64,000 nt of DNA, taken from the NCBI GenBank assembly GCA_028753945.1, contig JAPNXP010000003.1, positions 3,162,001 to 3,226,000 of the forward strand, written 5' to 3'. Numbering within the stretch: position 1 is the stretch's first letter; every line of letters begins with the position of its first letter. The stretch is from Hexactinellida sp. DTS-2022. Taxonomy: Eukaryota; Porifera; Hexactinellida. Under the pieces are notes generated by a model that made no database searches, was not told where the DNA came from, and saw only the letters and a list, made by a program, of their open reading frames with translations. This document shows, piece by piece, positions 10,142-21,305 of this stretch. A program made the position numbers and the translations under genes.

Positions 10142-11047
10142 TCAGTTTAAATGTTTATCAAAATGGGCTGTTTGGCAATATCTAGCGATATGCCCTGGCT
10201 TATCACATCTATAGCATCTCATCTGGTTTGACGCTCTGCCTCGTCCTCTTCCTCGTTTATTTGCACAATCTCTCGCATAATGACCTTCTCCTCCACACAG
10301 AAAACATTTGAAAACAGTTTCTTGGTTTCTTTCTCTTGGAAAATACTTCCCCTGGTCCCTTTCTCTCGATATATAATTCCCATGGTCTCTCGCTCTTGAA
10401 ATTTTTTCTCTTTTTTCAACTATTGCTATATCTTCCATGTTGCGCAATTCACAATTCGTACATTCCTTCCTATTAGTATTGCTTAAACTAATTTGGTTTT
10501 CTTCCTTCAAATTGACTGAAGCCACTGCTTCCCCATCCAAATGTTCTAATTCACTATCCAATCTGACGAGCACTTGTGCTCTTCTCATCGCTTCTAATGA
10601 AGTTTTGATTTCCGGAGTACCTCTAATTTGTTTGTAAATTGATTTTGGTAAACCTCGAATATACTGTTCAAATAACAATGATTCCCTCGCTGCATTATCC
10701 ATCTCTGGAAAAGCCTTCCTTAATAAGTCCTTTAGCTCGTACAGATACTTTTGGGGAGTCTCATTCGGAAGCATACCCATGTCATGGAACTTGCTCAATG
10801 ATGTGAACCTAATATCCTCAGGTCTGAAAGCATTTAATAGTGTATCCCTCACAGTTTCGTATTCTTTTCTCTCTTCTCTGTTCAGTGTTTTATATACTTC
10901 CAATGCTTCTCCTCTCAAACTCGTAGCTAACATTGCTGCTTTCTTTTCTCCTCCCCATTCGTTTGCTATTGCACATATGTCGACATGTTCTAGAAAATTC
11001 TCAATATCGCCATCTTCAAATTTATCCAAATGTACATTAGCTGCCAT
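10142..11047 (-). CDS. gag: Gypsy Gag with two CCHC zinc knuckles
   Basis: This 301-codon frame starts 26 bases after the 5' LTR with MAANVHLDKFEDGDIENFL. Residues 1-150 form a capsid-like region (LRGEALEVYKTL, FRPEDIRFTSLSKFHDM, and a segment around YLYELKDLLRKAFPEMD) as in Ty3/gypsy Gag. Two nucleic-acid-binding zinc knuckles stand near the end: CFLCGGEGHYARDC and CYRCDKPGHIARYC, separated by an Arg/Gly stretch. Gag assembles the particle and packages RNA. The frame looks intact. Confidence 0.92.
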   Translation of the reverse strand: MAANVHLDKFEDGDIENFLEHVDICAIANEWGGEKKAAMLATSLRGEALEVYKTLNREERKEYETVRDTLLNAFRPEDIRFTSLSKFHDMGMLPNETPQKYLYELKDLLRKAFPEMDNAARESLLFEQYIRGLPKSIYKQIRGTPEIKTSLEAMRRAQVLVRLDSELEHLDGEAVASVNLKEENQISLSNTNRKECTNCELRNMEDIAIVEKREKISRARDHGNYISRERDQGKYFPRERNQETVFKCFLCGGEGHYARDCANKRGRGRGRASNQMRCYRCDKPGHIARYCQTAHFDKHLN

Positions 11048-11061
11048 TTTCTTAGTTTACT

Positions 11062-11072
11062 CTCTGCTACCA
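11062..11072 (-). promoter_or_regulatory. Primer binding site, tRNA-iMet type
   Basis: On the minus strand, one base after the 5' LTR, the sequence is tggtagcagag. It matches 11 bases complementary to the 3' end of the conserved eukaryotic initiator tRNA-Met. The site would prime minus-strand DNA synthesis. The match stops after 11 bases. Confidence 0.75.
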
Positions 11073-11073
11073 A

Positions 11074-11209
11074 TATAACGTGTCTATAGTACTAACAATT
11101 AATAATGTTTAATCTCGTGAATACAATACTCTTAAGTAATCTACTACACAGAATTACAGATGTTCTACTGAATATACATTCCTAAGTAACTACTATGAAT
11201 CTCGTTATA
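11074..11209 (-). repeat. 5' LTR of gypsy element
   Basis: This is the 136-bp partner of 6239-6374. In the element's orientation it comes first and should hold the promoter. I saw no clear TATA box position that I would defend. The right flank, cttg at 11210-11213, is the second TSD copy. Confidence 0.95.
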
Positions 11210-11213
11210 CTTG

Positions 11214-13252
11214 TATGAAAATACCCTACGCGCTATCTACAACAACCATGCACCCACACGAACTAAATCGATTGTATCTCGGCCTTTTGTTCCTTGGTTC
11301 TCCAAAGCCATAAAATGTGCCAAGCATGTCAAACGTAGAGCTGAGCGGAAATTCGGCTTACATGTCAAACAAACGACCTGGAAAATTACCACGATTAAAG
11401 AAACATTATGACATCCACGATGAATCGTGAACGCTCGGCATACTATACGGAAATGATAAACGAACATAGTCATGACAAACGCAAACTATTCAATAAAGCT
11501 AAATTACTGCTTGAATTGAACGATAAACATTTACTGCCACCCCACTCCGACAAAGCAACATTAGTTCATGAATTTGCTAACTTCTTTGCTATGAAGGTAT
11601 CCAAAATAAGATCAACTCCGACGCAACCATTTTGAATCCATCTACATCATCTATTTCCACTTGTTATCAATTTTCCTAATTCAAAGAACTATCTGAACAA
11701 GACATCAAGCTTTTGGTCAATAAGGCTTCAAACAAGACTTGCGACCTTGATCCACTACCATCTTCACTGATCAAATTTTCAATTGACATCCTTGCTCCTG
11801 TCTTGAAGAAAATTGTAAATAATACTTCCCTATCCAAATGTAATTTCTGCTCTTGCTGGAAACGCGCTATTATTCGTCCTAAATTGAAGAAGAGCAACCT
11901 TGACCCTGTCCTTGCTAATTATCGTCCATTATCCAACCTATCTTTTCTCTCAAAACTAGTTGAGAAAGTAGCTGCTGCCCAGATAGTTAACTATCTTAAT
12001 AACACTCATAAACTCCTTCCAAGAACACAATCTGCGTACAGAAAGCACCACAGCACAGAGACCGCTCTGGTTAATGTGAAGAATGACATACTCCTCAATA
12101 TGAACCAGCAACATGTCACCCTTCTCGTCCTCCTTGACCTTAGCTCAGCGTTTGATACCGTCGATCACGCCATTCTACTCAACCGTCTCCACACCTGCTT
12201 CGGTGTTTCTGATACCCCATTATCCTGGTTCAAATCATATTTATCTGGCAGAAAATTATTCGTTTCTATTGATGGAACCTCATCCTCTGATCATAAAGTC
12301 GAATACGGTGTCCCTCAGGGTTCCTGTCTTGGTTCGCTTCTTTTCATACTTTACATAAGTCCTCTTTTTGATATCATAAAATCTCATCTACCTAATATGC
12401 ATTGCTACGCAGATGACACTCAAATATACACTTCATTTAAACCAGACTCATCGACAACTAAAAAACTTGCACTCACCACCATCGAGTCCTGTCTTGCTGA
12501 TGTCCGAACGTGGCTTATCAATAACAAACTATCTATCAATGACTCAAAAACAGATTTTCAGATCATCGGAACTCGCCAACAACTAGCGAAAATAATATTA
12601 ATGAAATATCTGTTGGAAAATATCAGATCACCACATCCCAAGAGGTTAAGAATCTTGGAGCTTGATTTGACGACACCCTCACTATGTCTTCACACTTGAC
12701 CAAGGTTGCATCTTCTTGCTTCTACTTTCTCTATAATATCCGGAGAATTAGGAAATATCTCTCTCGACAGGTATGTGAAACTCTCGTAAACGCTTTGGTT
12801 ACCTCTCGTTTGGACTATTGCAATAGCCTACTGTATGGACATCCCTCAAAATACTTTCTCGCCTCCACGTGTCCAGAAAAGCGCAGCCAGACTAATTCAT
12901 CAATCATCTATACTTTCTGAGTCAATTCCACTGCTATACGATCTCCACTGGCTGCCTATTGATTATCGTATCATCTACAAAATCCTCCCGATCACTTTCA
13001 AATGAACCTGCATATATATCAGATCTCCTCAAAGTGAAACATCCAACCTGCTCTCTTAGGTCGGGATCTGGAATTACACTTGATCAACCTGCTATCTACT
13101 CATTCAAAACTCTTGGTGATCGCTCATTCACTATCGCAGCACCAAAAGAATGGAATCGCCTCCCTACTAACATCACGAATTCCCCTTCTTTAGATGTCTT
13201 TAAAAAACATTTAAAAACTCATATGTTTAAAGAAGCATTCAAGAAATGCTAA
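11214..13252 (+). pseudogene. LINE reverse transcriptase and C-terminal part (broken)
   Basis: The linker resumes at YENTLRAIYNNHAPTRTKS and has a frameshift near 11410 and a stop near 11634. The RT core lies in one frame from 11713 to about 12600: KLKKSNLDPVLANYRPLSNL, LLVLLDLSSAFDTVDHAILL (catalytic Asp), YGVPQGSCLGSLLFILYI, and the YADD box in HCYADDTQIYTSF. The C-terminal third is split into frames at 12684-12920 and 12959-13252, ending FKKHLKTHMFKEAF, a typical CR1/L2 end. The core is well preserved, but the whole is not translatable. Confidence 0.9.
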
Positions 13253-13386
13253 CCCACTCAATACGTTCATACATGTGTACATTTTCGCATTCGCACACAA
13301 GCACTTTTTATTATTATTATTGATTTTAATATATTCCTGTACAGCGCATTTGAACATATTCTTATGGAATTTGCGCTTTAGAAATG

Positions 13387-13504
<118 letters not shown>

Positions 13505-13637
13505 TTACTATTATGGATTTTGGATAGTTTTGAGAATAATTTCCAAATCCATTAAAAAAAAACAATAAATTACTGATTTGATGGATTTGGAGTCCGTTAC
13601 CTTTGAGTGAATTTGGTCAAAATATTGCATTTTTTAG

Positions 13638-14125
13638 CGCTTCTTGCTGAATTTTGTTTCTCAACTCAACGGATTCCTAAGATGAGTTTACATGACTGTT
13701 CTCAGGATCCTGGTCACTATTTTGAAGAAAAGGAATTCGAGAGTTATTCTTTATCTCATCCTAAATTTGACAATGTCCAGAACAACCAATTATCTACAAG
13801 TGATTGTGTCGACGAAGATCCATTTACTCACAAATATACTCCTATACCATCACACTCTGAGCGTATTAATCTTGAAACTAATTCAAGATCGAATGATGTA
13901 GTGTCCGATTTAGTTCGAACTCACCAATTTTCTAATGATACTGATTTAACTGTATGTGTCTCGAAGAACTTCAATTCTACAGTTTCAAATGTTTCTCCCA
14001 GTCATAGTCATCATTTCTCTGATGGTTTTATTCAGCTTGACAGTAATACTTTATCGTCGAAATCTTATGGAGATGTTCATCACCCTAGAGGAAGCAGTCT
14101 TATATATAACATTAGTGTTTGTTGA
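13638..14125 (+). CDS. Unrecognised open frame, possible terminal exon
   Basis: A frame is open from 13607 to a stop at 14125. A possible 3' splice site, tttttag, ends at 13637. Read from there, the product includes MSLHDCSQDPGHYFEEKEFE and is rich in Ser, Asp, His and Asn, with no domain I know. If the ATG at 13607 is used instead, the first 20 residues are hydrophobic and would look like a signal peptide. It lies between a dead LINE and a dead P element. It may be a host exon, an unrelated repeat frame, or chance. Confidence 0.25.
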
Positions 14126-14585
14126 TCCGTTGGTCTTGTGTAAATATTCTTTGTAATTGTATTTGTCTGCTTATTAATCTTATTGCTTGTGTATTTTATC
14201 TTGAAATTCGATATACTCATTTTTGAAATCAATATACTGTTTTCAAAATATATTTTCCAAAAAATTTCTAGGAATTGATAGGGGCTTGTCAAATTTAGAT
14301 TCAGCAAACCCAATTGCCTAGCATTAGATGGTATAATTTATTTTGAAACATATACATCATAGCCTACGTAACTATAGCCTATTCACGGTAACAGTTATAC
14401 ATCACCATGGATTACTTCAAGTCTATTTTATTAACAAACCATAATTTTTTAATTTCATTTTATTACGATAATATATTATAGGATAACTACTGTAATTTTG
14501 TCTACATGTATTCCTTGACAATATTATTTACATTTTCTTCCTAATTCCCAATTAATAAATATTTTTGTGTGTCTTTCTTAGCAAT

Positions 14586-14918
14586 ATGCAAATTAGATGT
14601 AGTGTGGCCAACTGTTCCTCCAATTACGACGGCACTAATTACACTCCGGTGTTTGAAATGTTGAACCATTGGTCAAAAGAAGTGCAGGAGGAATGGCGAA
14701 GATTTCTCCATAGAGATGATGCATGTGAATTGGTGAAAGTTTTTATCTGTGCGAAACATTTCAGTGATAATGATGTGTTACTTGACTTCTATATTCACAA
14801 GGGTGACGGTATAGTGAAGAAAGTTTCAAGAAAACCTGGTCTTCGGAAAAATGCCAAGCCCATCAATCTACCTAACTGTCCTTACTTCAAGGATCTTCTG
14901 AACACCCAGATCGTTTAG
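14586..14918 (+). CDS. THAP-domain N terminus of P-type transposase
   Basis: The frame begins MQIRCSVANCSSNY and carries a C2CH THAP zinc finger: C-x4-C near the start, a conserved Trp (EEWRRFLHRDD) and C-x2-H in VFICAKHF. THAP domains bind the transposon ends. An upstream ATG at 14565 is in frame, but cttag at 14577-14581 looks like a 3' splice site, so I prefer 14586. The frame ends in a stop at 14918, after which the transposase continues in other frames. Alternatively it is a domesticated short THAP protein, but the degraded rest argues against that. Confidence 0.75.
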   Translation: MQIRCSVANCSSNYDGTNYTPVFEMLNHWSKEVQEEWRRFLHRDDACELVKVFICAKHFSDNDVLLDFYIHKGDGIVKKVSRKPGLRKNAKPINLPNCPYFKDLLNTQIV

Positions 14919-16655
14919 ACCGAGATGAAATTGATATCCGGCATTTTCATCAAGCTCTTGAGTTGAGTCGTGCAGAACATAAAAAGGAGAGCGACACCTT
15001 TTCTGTTAATGATATTGATGAAATCCAGCTGAAGTTTTCGACACTTAATTTATCTGAAAAATGGATGTATATTTGCTCAAGTCAGACTACCTTGCATATT
15101 TTTAAGAAGTTACAATCTGGACCGCTACTATCCATGTCTCACCAGATTTGTATATCATGATACTTTGCATGTGAGGTGTTTTGTAATTGAAGATGAAATT
15201 CCGACCCAAATCACTTTCATTTCTGATATTCGTCAAATTTCTCAGTTAACTCGAGAGCTTGAGACACATCAACAAGATGCTATTGAGATTGGTATCAACA
15301 ATGCAATTTGTTCAGTTAGATCAACCATAGAGAATTGACAACTTGTCAAGAAGGAAGCATCTTCAATCGGCTACAATTTATTTTGTGTCAACTTGAAAAT
15401 TTGAAGGTTTCAAAGAACAACCTTCGATATAATGTCTTAACTTTGGTTCTATCTTTCAAGGCTCAATTAATCTCTTCAGGTTGCTACCGTTATCTGCAAT
15501 CACTAGAACGTATCTGTCTGCCTCATCCATTCAAATATTAGCTTATATATATTATCTGAAGGTTGCATGCAAAGACTTAAACAAATTCAAGAAACATGTT
15601 CTTCTCCAGTTAGATGAAATTCACGTAAGGTCTGATGATACTTATAAGGGGGGTAAATCTTTGGCTCCTCTTTTATACAAACCGATTCAGCACATCCAGA
15701 AAACAGTTCATTTGAATCTCATTGCTAAGACTGTCTTAGCTTTTCAAGTTACAAGCCTTTTCACAAAGTGGTCAGAAATTGTGAGACTTCTTCCATGTTG
15801 TAATGCAAAATATTCTGACTTACATCCAGTGGTAAAGCAAGTTATTATTGACATCGAGAAGTGTGGTCTTAAGGTGGTAGTAATTTGTACATACGATTAT
15901 TAACTAAATGTGAGTTTATTCAAGTCTCTAGCTGGTAGCCAAGTTTACAGCTAACTTGCCCAAACCCATCAGACCCTACTAGATCAATTTTCTTGATGTT
16001 TGACCCGATTCACATAGTGAAGTGTATCCGAAATAATAGGATAAATCAAAAGAATACCAATACAACCTTTACCTTTCCATCAATTGATCTACTTTAGTTA
16101 AACTTTTCCTTATCACCTTTCAAACGCTTCATTCAAAGATCTCAGAAATATTTACAAGTCCGAGCAATATTCAACTGCTAAGATCGCTCATAAATTAACA
16201 TCCAAAGTTGTTTGGCCATCAGTTCTTGAAAGACGAAGTGTCCCTTTGGCTCTTGCAGTTTGGGATCAGTCAACATCCAATGCGGTAGTCTTGTATAATG
16301 AAAGGAATAATATTTCAAACCAAACTTATCAATTCATTTCTCTCATTAACAGATTTTGGAAAATGTGCAAAATACATATTTCAAGCAAAGATATTCGCCT
16401 ACGTTTTTTCAAGCTTAAAGATTATCGTTTTGAGTTTTTTTATAAGTTTGTTTCTTGTCTTCAGGTTGGAAGTGCTTTAGTTGTAGCGGGAGAGCAGGAA
16501 AACTTAGTTCACAGACCTTTATTAGCTTAATTCACACTTGTCAAGTTATACCAAAAATCGTTAACTATTTAACCAGCGATGATTGTGGATATTCTTACGT
16601 TTTGACAGGATTTCTACAAAACGATTCTCTTGAAACACATTTTGGTGTGTACTGA
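14919..16655 (+). pseudogene. P-type transposase body (broken)
   Basis: Recognisable pieces lie in shifting frames: a helical linker (HFHQALELSRAEHKKESD), a segment NRLQFILCQLENLKVSKNN (about 15365), the catalytic-core segment LLQLDEIHVRSDDTYKGG (about 15600), FDPIHIVKCIRNNRINQKN (about 16000), VVWPSVLERRSVPLALAVWD (about 16205) and the C-terminal SYVLTGFLQNDSLETHFGVY (about 16595). This order and these motifs match the P-element/THAP9 family, a cut-and-paste transposase. Stops are frequent after 15160. Confidence 0.8.
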
Positions 16656-17537
16656 TTAAAGTCCGGTTGTAATTAGTTGTAAAATACCATTCCTTTCTTA
16701 TCTCAGCAAATTACTCTCTGCCGCTAGCAATTGTTTATTGAAGAATAAAGTTCGCAATTTAAACTCTAAAACGAACTTGGAAAATTCCACGGTGGATCGA
16801 AGAGGAAGCTACAAAAGTTACAATCTGAATAATAGTTATTTTATAGTATGTATTGTAATCGTATACAGTTAGTTTGTAATAAGAGAGACAATTATCACCG
16901 TTACCCAACTCTATTGCAGTAATATTCACTAAAATCCATTTAATGTCAGGTAAATTAGATATGCTATATATTGTATGTATTTTGCATGTAAGACTTGAAG
17001 TTATCCATGATTAAATACCATGAATAGTCTGTGCATATACATTATTATTTTAAGCATTTAAATAAATTAAATAATTGTATATACTTCAGAAAGTGGTTTA
17101 AATACTTTAACTTTGTTTTTCAAAATTTTACTAGTTTTCAATTAACGGTTCAATTTTCAGTTAGGCCACTGTTAATGACAATATTGTTTCAGCTCCACAC
17201 GAAGTCTATCAGAGGATGCGGGCGGGCGGCATCTCATTATCATCATCTTATTATTTGATGACGACATAGTTAATAATTATCTGAGCAAATATTCTAATTT
17301 GTGAGTGTTTATGGATAAAATATGCAATCGTTGGGTAATAATTCTTGTTATAGGCTATTATGGCTATTTAGAGTGTGTCTTACAATAAAATTGGCAACGT
17401 ACAGTGGCTTTACTTGAATTGTGGATGTAATAATGAAAATAATGACAATATTCGTGCGGGAGTGAAATCTGACGCGGGCGGTGGAGCTGAAACAAGATTC
17501 CAACAAACAGTGGCCTTAAGTCTATCAATTGATTTAG
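16656..17537. other. No gene seen
   Basis: This is AT-rich sequence with scattered short frames and no conserved motif. It may include the 3' noncoding end of the P-like copy. Confidence 0.6.
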
Positions 17538-17637
17538 AAAATGTATTTATATCACTCATGTAGTAGAGTATATGAGCACTTCATTTAGTAATTAGCATAC
17601 TATACTATATATCCTAAAATTAGCTTAATTCGGTTAA
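17538..17637 (+). repeat. Left ~100-bp direct repeat flanking foldback element
   Basis: Starting aaaatgtatttatatcactc and ending attcggttaa, this stretch recurs in the same orientation at 21132-21232 with a few single-base and short indel differences. The two copies immediately flank the foldback element at 17638-21131. Their position is that of a target-site duplication, but 100 bp is far beyond the length made by any transposase family I know. Confidence 0.85.
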
Positions 17638-17758
17638 GGCTTGGCTCCTGGAATTAAAAACCTAACTATCTTCCTTAGCTTGTATTCTATTTACCCTCTA
17701 TTATCTATCATTTAAAACAAAGTTTGACTCTCTAGCTCATATACATTCCAAGATGCAA

Positions 17759-17813
17759 GGAATGACTAATCGGAATTTTTGAGATATTTATAAAAATTCC
17801 GATTAGTCATTCC
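17759..17813. repeat. Perfect 22-bp stem hairpin
   Basis: The arm ggaatgactaatcggaattttt (17759-17780) is exactly inverted at 17792-17813 around an 11-nt loop. It lies just inside the loop of the foldback element. Confidence 0.9.
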
Positions 17814-18036
17814 TGCAATGTTGAAAGCAATCACGTAATCAATAGAAGCTCTCTGTCGCCCCCCTACTACTAGTTAGTACTAACAATAATATCATTAACA
17901 TCGCATTGATAACTACCCAAATTTCTGTTATAACTTTGTTTATAGTAAAATCTCAATTAATGTTAAATATAATGACACGTCATTTAGTTCCATATTCACA
18001 TACCTCACTGTAACTTGGAATGCATATGAGCTAGAG

Positions 18037-20386
18037 CAGTGTTTCCCAACCTTACCAATTTAACGCCCCCTTATCGACTTAATAATTTCAGAACGCCCCT
18101 ACTTAATACTTTAATGAATCGGTTTTTAATTAGTGACTATATGGAATTATTAAAGATAGAGTATCTAGGGACTAATCTAAGTATCAGTATACTTTGGAAC
18201 ATGTGATCCTTGACTTTGGTGGCTCTTTGCTAGTTTGACTACATCCAGTTCTAACTGCGTAAGAAAGAGTCTCAAGTCGCCTCTTGTTGATATTTCCAGT
18301 CGATTTCTTTGTTTTGTGAGCAGATTAACTACTGTGCTGAATCCCTTCTCGACAAGATAAGATGATGGAAATGTAATAAACATCAATTTTACAGTTTGAT
18401 AAATGTGGGGATAGCGTTCAGATACTTCTTTCTTCATCCAGAATGTACTGTATCCACATTGGGTGAATATGGTATTGCATTCGATATCATTCTGTAAATC
18501 GATGAATTCTTCTTGAAATTGTGGATCCAAAGTTTCTATATTGTTCCAAATGGATTTATCACAAAATTAGGGATAACTAACTCGGTTAAATCTTTGAATC
18601 GAATCAACAAATCTTATTTAAGGGAATCAATATGTGAACAGTAAATATGAATGTTGTCATCTGTAATGCTGTTATTATTTGCCATCTCCCGTTCACATAA
18701 ACCCGGTAAGTGCACAAATTCACGACGCGCAATATTCTGTCGGAACAAGGTTAGTTTACTTAAGAATGATAGAACAACGCCCTTCGCTTGAATAAGAGTA
18801 GTATTATTCCCTTGTAGCTGCTTATTCACTATATTCAGTTTCTCGAATATGTCAGCTAAGTAAGCAACATCAGTCCTTATCATTTTAACCTTTTCTGCCA
18901 GAGTGAATCATATTCTCTAGGAACTCGACTATAGAATCAAACAGTTGATGGAATCGTTTCAAACAATTACCTTTAGAAAGCCACCTAACTTCAGTATGAA
19001 GAAGGAGGCGTTTGTAATCTTCGTCATTGGTTTCACAAAGTTGCTGAAAGATGCGATCATTCAGTGAGTTCTTTTTGATTTTGTTCGTACAAGTAATCAC
19101 GATTTGCAAAGACTGGTTAAGATTAGCTGTTAGGTGCTTGGCCATCAAATGTTGACGATGTATGACACAATGAATGCAGAATACATTCGGCACAGCTCGT
19201 TTCAGATGAGCTATGAAACCACGATGACGTCCAATCATTGAAGGTGCTCCATCAGTAGCACACGCGATAATATTTCCCATTGGTATGTTCTTCTCTTCAC
19301 AAAATTGCTTTACCACGATAAATATTGTCTCACCTCTAGTATCTGTTTCTAGTGGTTTGGAGAAGAGCATTTCTTCTTTTGATACACCATTGTGAATATA
19401 TCGTACATATGCCATAAGTAAGGCTTCATTGTCACGTAAGGTTGACTCATCAAGCTGCAAAGCGAATTCCGTTGTTTGTAAAACTTGACACAACTGTTGT
19501 TCAACATCTACAGCCAATTCGTTGATCCTCCTCGAAACTGAATTATTACTTAAGGGAATTGATCTAACTACACTAGACGCATCTTGATGCATGACAGTAG
19601 ATATAACCACTCTTATAGCTGGAAGGATGAGCTTTTCACCTATTGTATGAGGCTTTCCACATTTGGCGATTAAAAGAGCAATATTGTAAGAAGCAACAAG
19701 GCCATTGTCATTTTTTGTAGTAATTTTCTTAATCATTCCATCTATGGAACTACGATTTGCAAACTGCTTGCTTAAAGTCTGGAAATATTTGAGGTCCTTG
19801 TCTTTCTTATCAGGGTGTTTCTTTGTCAAATGGTCGCACATACGTGAAGGTTTCATACCCTCATTAGAGAACACTTGATTGCAAAGTAAACAAAAGGGTA
19901 ATTGTTGATTAGTAGGTGAAGCGATGAAACCAAATTTCAGATAATCTATGGAGTATTGGCGGCACTTTTTCTTGGGGTTTTCAGCCATTATTGGATATGC
20001 AAGCAGCAGTATAGGTTGTAAAAGAAAAAAAAGTGTCTACTATTGAGGTTATTAATGAAATAACATGGTATGATCACTTTTTATAACTTCTTTGTTAAGA
20101 AGCCGTCTAAACTGTTAATTCAAAACAAAGAAACAATACCATTGAAGGCATTGATAGATTGTAGATGGTGAATAATAAGCTATTCTTGTGGGTAACGTGT
20201 TAGAATTGTCATTATGGTGTAAAGTGGACAACATAATATTGATACAATAGTATTTCACAAAATTTACAGATGTTAGAATAAACCTTCACCCTGGGGCTCA
20301 TTATCTTCTCAGCGCGCCCCACAGCGCCCCCCCAAGGCAAGCAAACGCCCCCCGGGGGGCGTTTGAGTCCCCGTTGGGAACCACTG
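18037..20386 (-). mobile_element. hAT transposon, ZBED type, 2.35 kb
   Basis: The ends are cagtgtttcccaacc and gttgggaaccactg, flanked by a perfect 8-bp TSD, agctagag (18029-18036 and 20387-20394). It holds one transposase gene on the minus strand. The last 100 bp before the right end are very GC-rich (cgccccc/gggggcg), a further inverted-repeat region. Only a few frame breaks are present, so the copy is young to middle-aged. Confidence 0.95.
18177..19988 (-). pseudogene. hAT transposase (ZBED5/SCAND3-like), broken
   Basis: Three minus-strand frames in register order make up the protein: 19988-18885, 18883-18614 and 18530-18177. The first starts MAENPKKKCRQYSIDYLKFG and has a BED-type zinc finger (CLLCNQVFSNEGMKPSRMCDHLTKKHP). 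The catalytic region follows, with LQLDESTLRDN, IIACATDGAPSMIGRHRGF and TEVRWLSKGNCLKRF. The last frame carries the hAT dimerisation segment (FPSSYLVEKGFSTVVNLLTKQRNRLEI). This layout matches the ZBED5-like hAT group. At least two frameshifts, near 18884 and 18610-18530, prevent full translation. Confidence 0.9.
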
Positions 20387-20437
20387 AGCTAGAGAGTCAA
20401 ACTTTGTTTTAAATGATAGATAATAAAGAGGGTAAAT

Positions 20438-21068
20438 CAGTGGTTCCCAACCTGGGGTGCGTGAACCCCTTGGGGGTGCACGGGATACGTCTCGGGGGTG
20501 CACCGGACAAGGAGTGGAGTGAATATTGAACATTGTATAATGAAGTTTTTAAAATATAGTTATAATCTACAAGTTAAATTCTTATCACTCGACTATATTG
20601 ATTTATTACTATTGTGTTCTGTAAGTTACCCGACGATTTTTCAAAGAGGGCTTAGTCCGTACTGGTCCATTTACCACAACCTACGGCTTTGGGCATTCGT
20701 CCCCCCCCCCCAATATTGGTGTACAGTGTACTCATAATTTTATCCTCCCTAAATCAGCAAAATATTGTTGTCATAAATTGTTAGTAATACTCAATGATAT
20801 TTGAAAATCCTCTTCACCCCAGAAAATCTTTCTCGCTCGCTGCGCTGGCTCGTCTATAAATCCATGTCTACTTAGATTAACCTTGTGATATTATTACATA
20901 TTTACGCTTTTCATCCTAATAAGACCATATGATGTTCACCCCCCAACATGTTTTTATAATCGATGCCCTTATCAATAGAATCCTTCAGACTTGGGTATGT
21001 CCTGGGGGTGCCACCAAATTTTCGGGTATCAGGGGGTTCACGAGTTAAAAAAAGGTTGGGAACCACTG
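20438..21068. mobile_element. hAT MITE, 631 bp
   Basis: The ends cagtggttcccaacctgggg and ggttgggaaccactg are those of the neighbouring hAT element's family. The flanks are a perfect 8-bp TSD, gggtaaat (20430-20437 and 21069-21076). It encodes nothing I recognise. A transposase like the one at 18177-19988 could have moved it. Confidence 0.93.
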
Positions 21069-21131
21069 GGGTAAATAGAATACAAGCCAAGGAAGATAGT
21101 TAGGTTTTCCAATTCCAGAAGGAACTTAGCC

Positions 21132-21232
21132 AAAATGTATTTATATCACTCATGTAGTAGAGTATATGAGCACTTTTCATTTAGTAATTTGCATACTATA
21201 CTATATATCCTAAATTAGCTTAATTCGGTTAA
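21132..21232 (+). repeat. Right ~100-bp direct repeat flanking foldback element
   Basis: This is the partner of 17538-17637 in the same orientation, beginning immediately after the last foldback base. It differs by a few single-base changes and short indels. Confidence 0.85.
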
Positions 21233-21305
21233 TTAAGTTCTCCGAATAATTGATCATGCTACCATCGGACCAAACTGACCCGGTTAAGCGGATATAATCT
21301 CAGCT

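Larger units (their letters stand above)
6239..11209 (-). mobile_element. Ty3/gypsy LTR retrotransposon, nearly complete
   Basis: This 4,971-bp element lies on the minus strand. Two 136-bp LTRs differ at one visible position. In order they enclose a primer binding site, gag with two zinc knuckles, an aspartic protease, reverse transcriptase-RNase H, integrase and a polypurine tract. It is flanked by cttg (6235-6238 and 11210-11213) and sits inside the LINE endonuclease-RT linker. The near-identical LTRs indicate a recent insertion, yet pol carries frame breaks: one in the protease-RT linker and one in an A9 run in integrase. The LTRs begin tataacg and end cgttata instead of TG...CA. Confidence 0.95.
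14586..16655 (+). mobile_element. P-element-like (THAP) transposon, copy 1, decayed
   Basis: This copy covers most of a P-type transposase from the THAP domain to the C-terminal region. Fragments match the copies at 49768-52022 (-), 36936-37340 (+) and 62412-63755 (-). Many frameshifts and stops show that it is dead. No terminal inverted repeats or TSD were found, so its true ends are not known. Confidence 0.8.
17638..21131. mobile_element. Foldback element interrupted by two hAT insertions
   Basis: The left arm (17638-about 17755, ggcttggctcctggaatt...) is the inverse of a right arm now split into 18010-18036, 20387-20429 and 21069-21131. Removing the hAT transposon (18037-20386), the hAT MITE (20438-21068) and one copy of each 8-bp TSD leaves an element of about 497 bp with ~120-bp inverted arms around a ~250-bp loop. 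The intact left arm displays the pre-insertion sequence of both hAT target sites. Confidence 0.8.

Noticed and set aside
20309..20533. Pro/Gly/Arg-rich frame at the hAT right end
   Set aside because: It is the translation of the c/g-rich subterminal repeats of the hAT element and the start of the neighbouring MITE.
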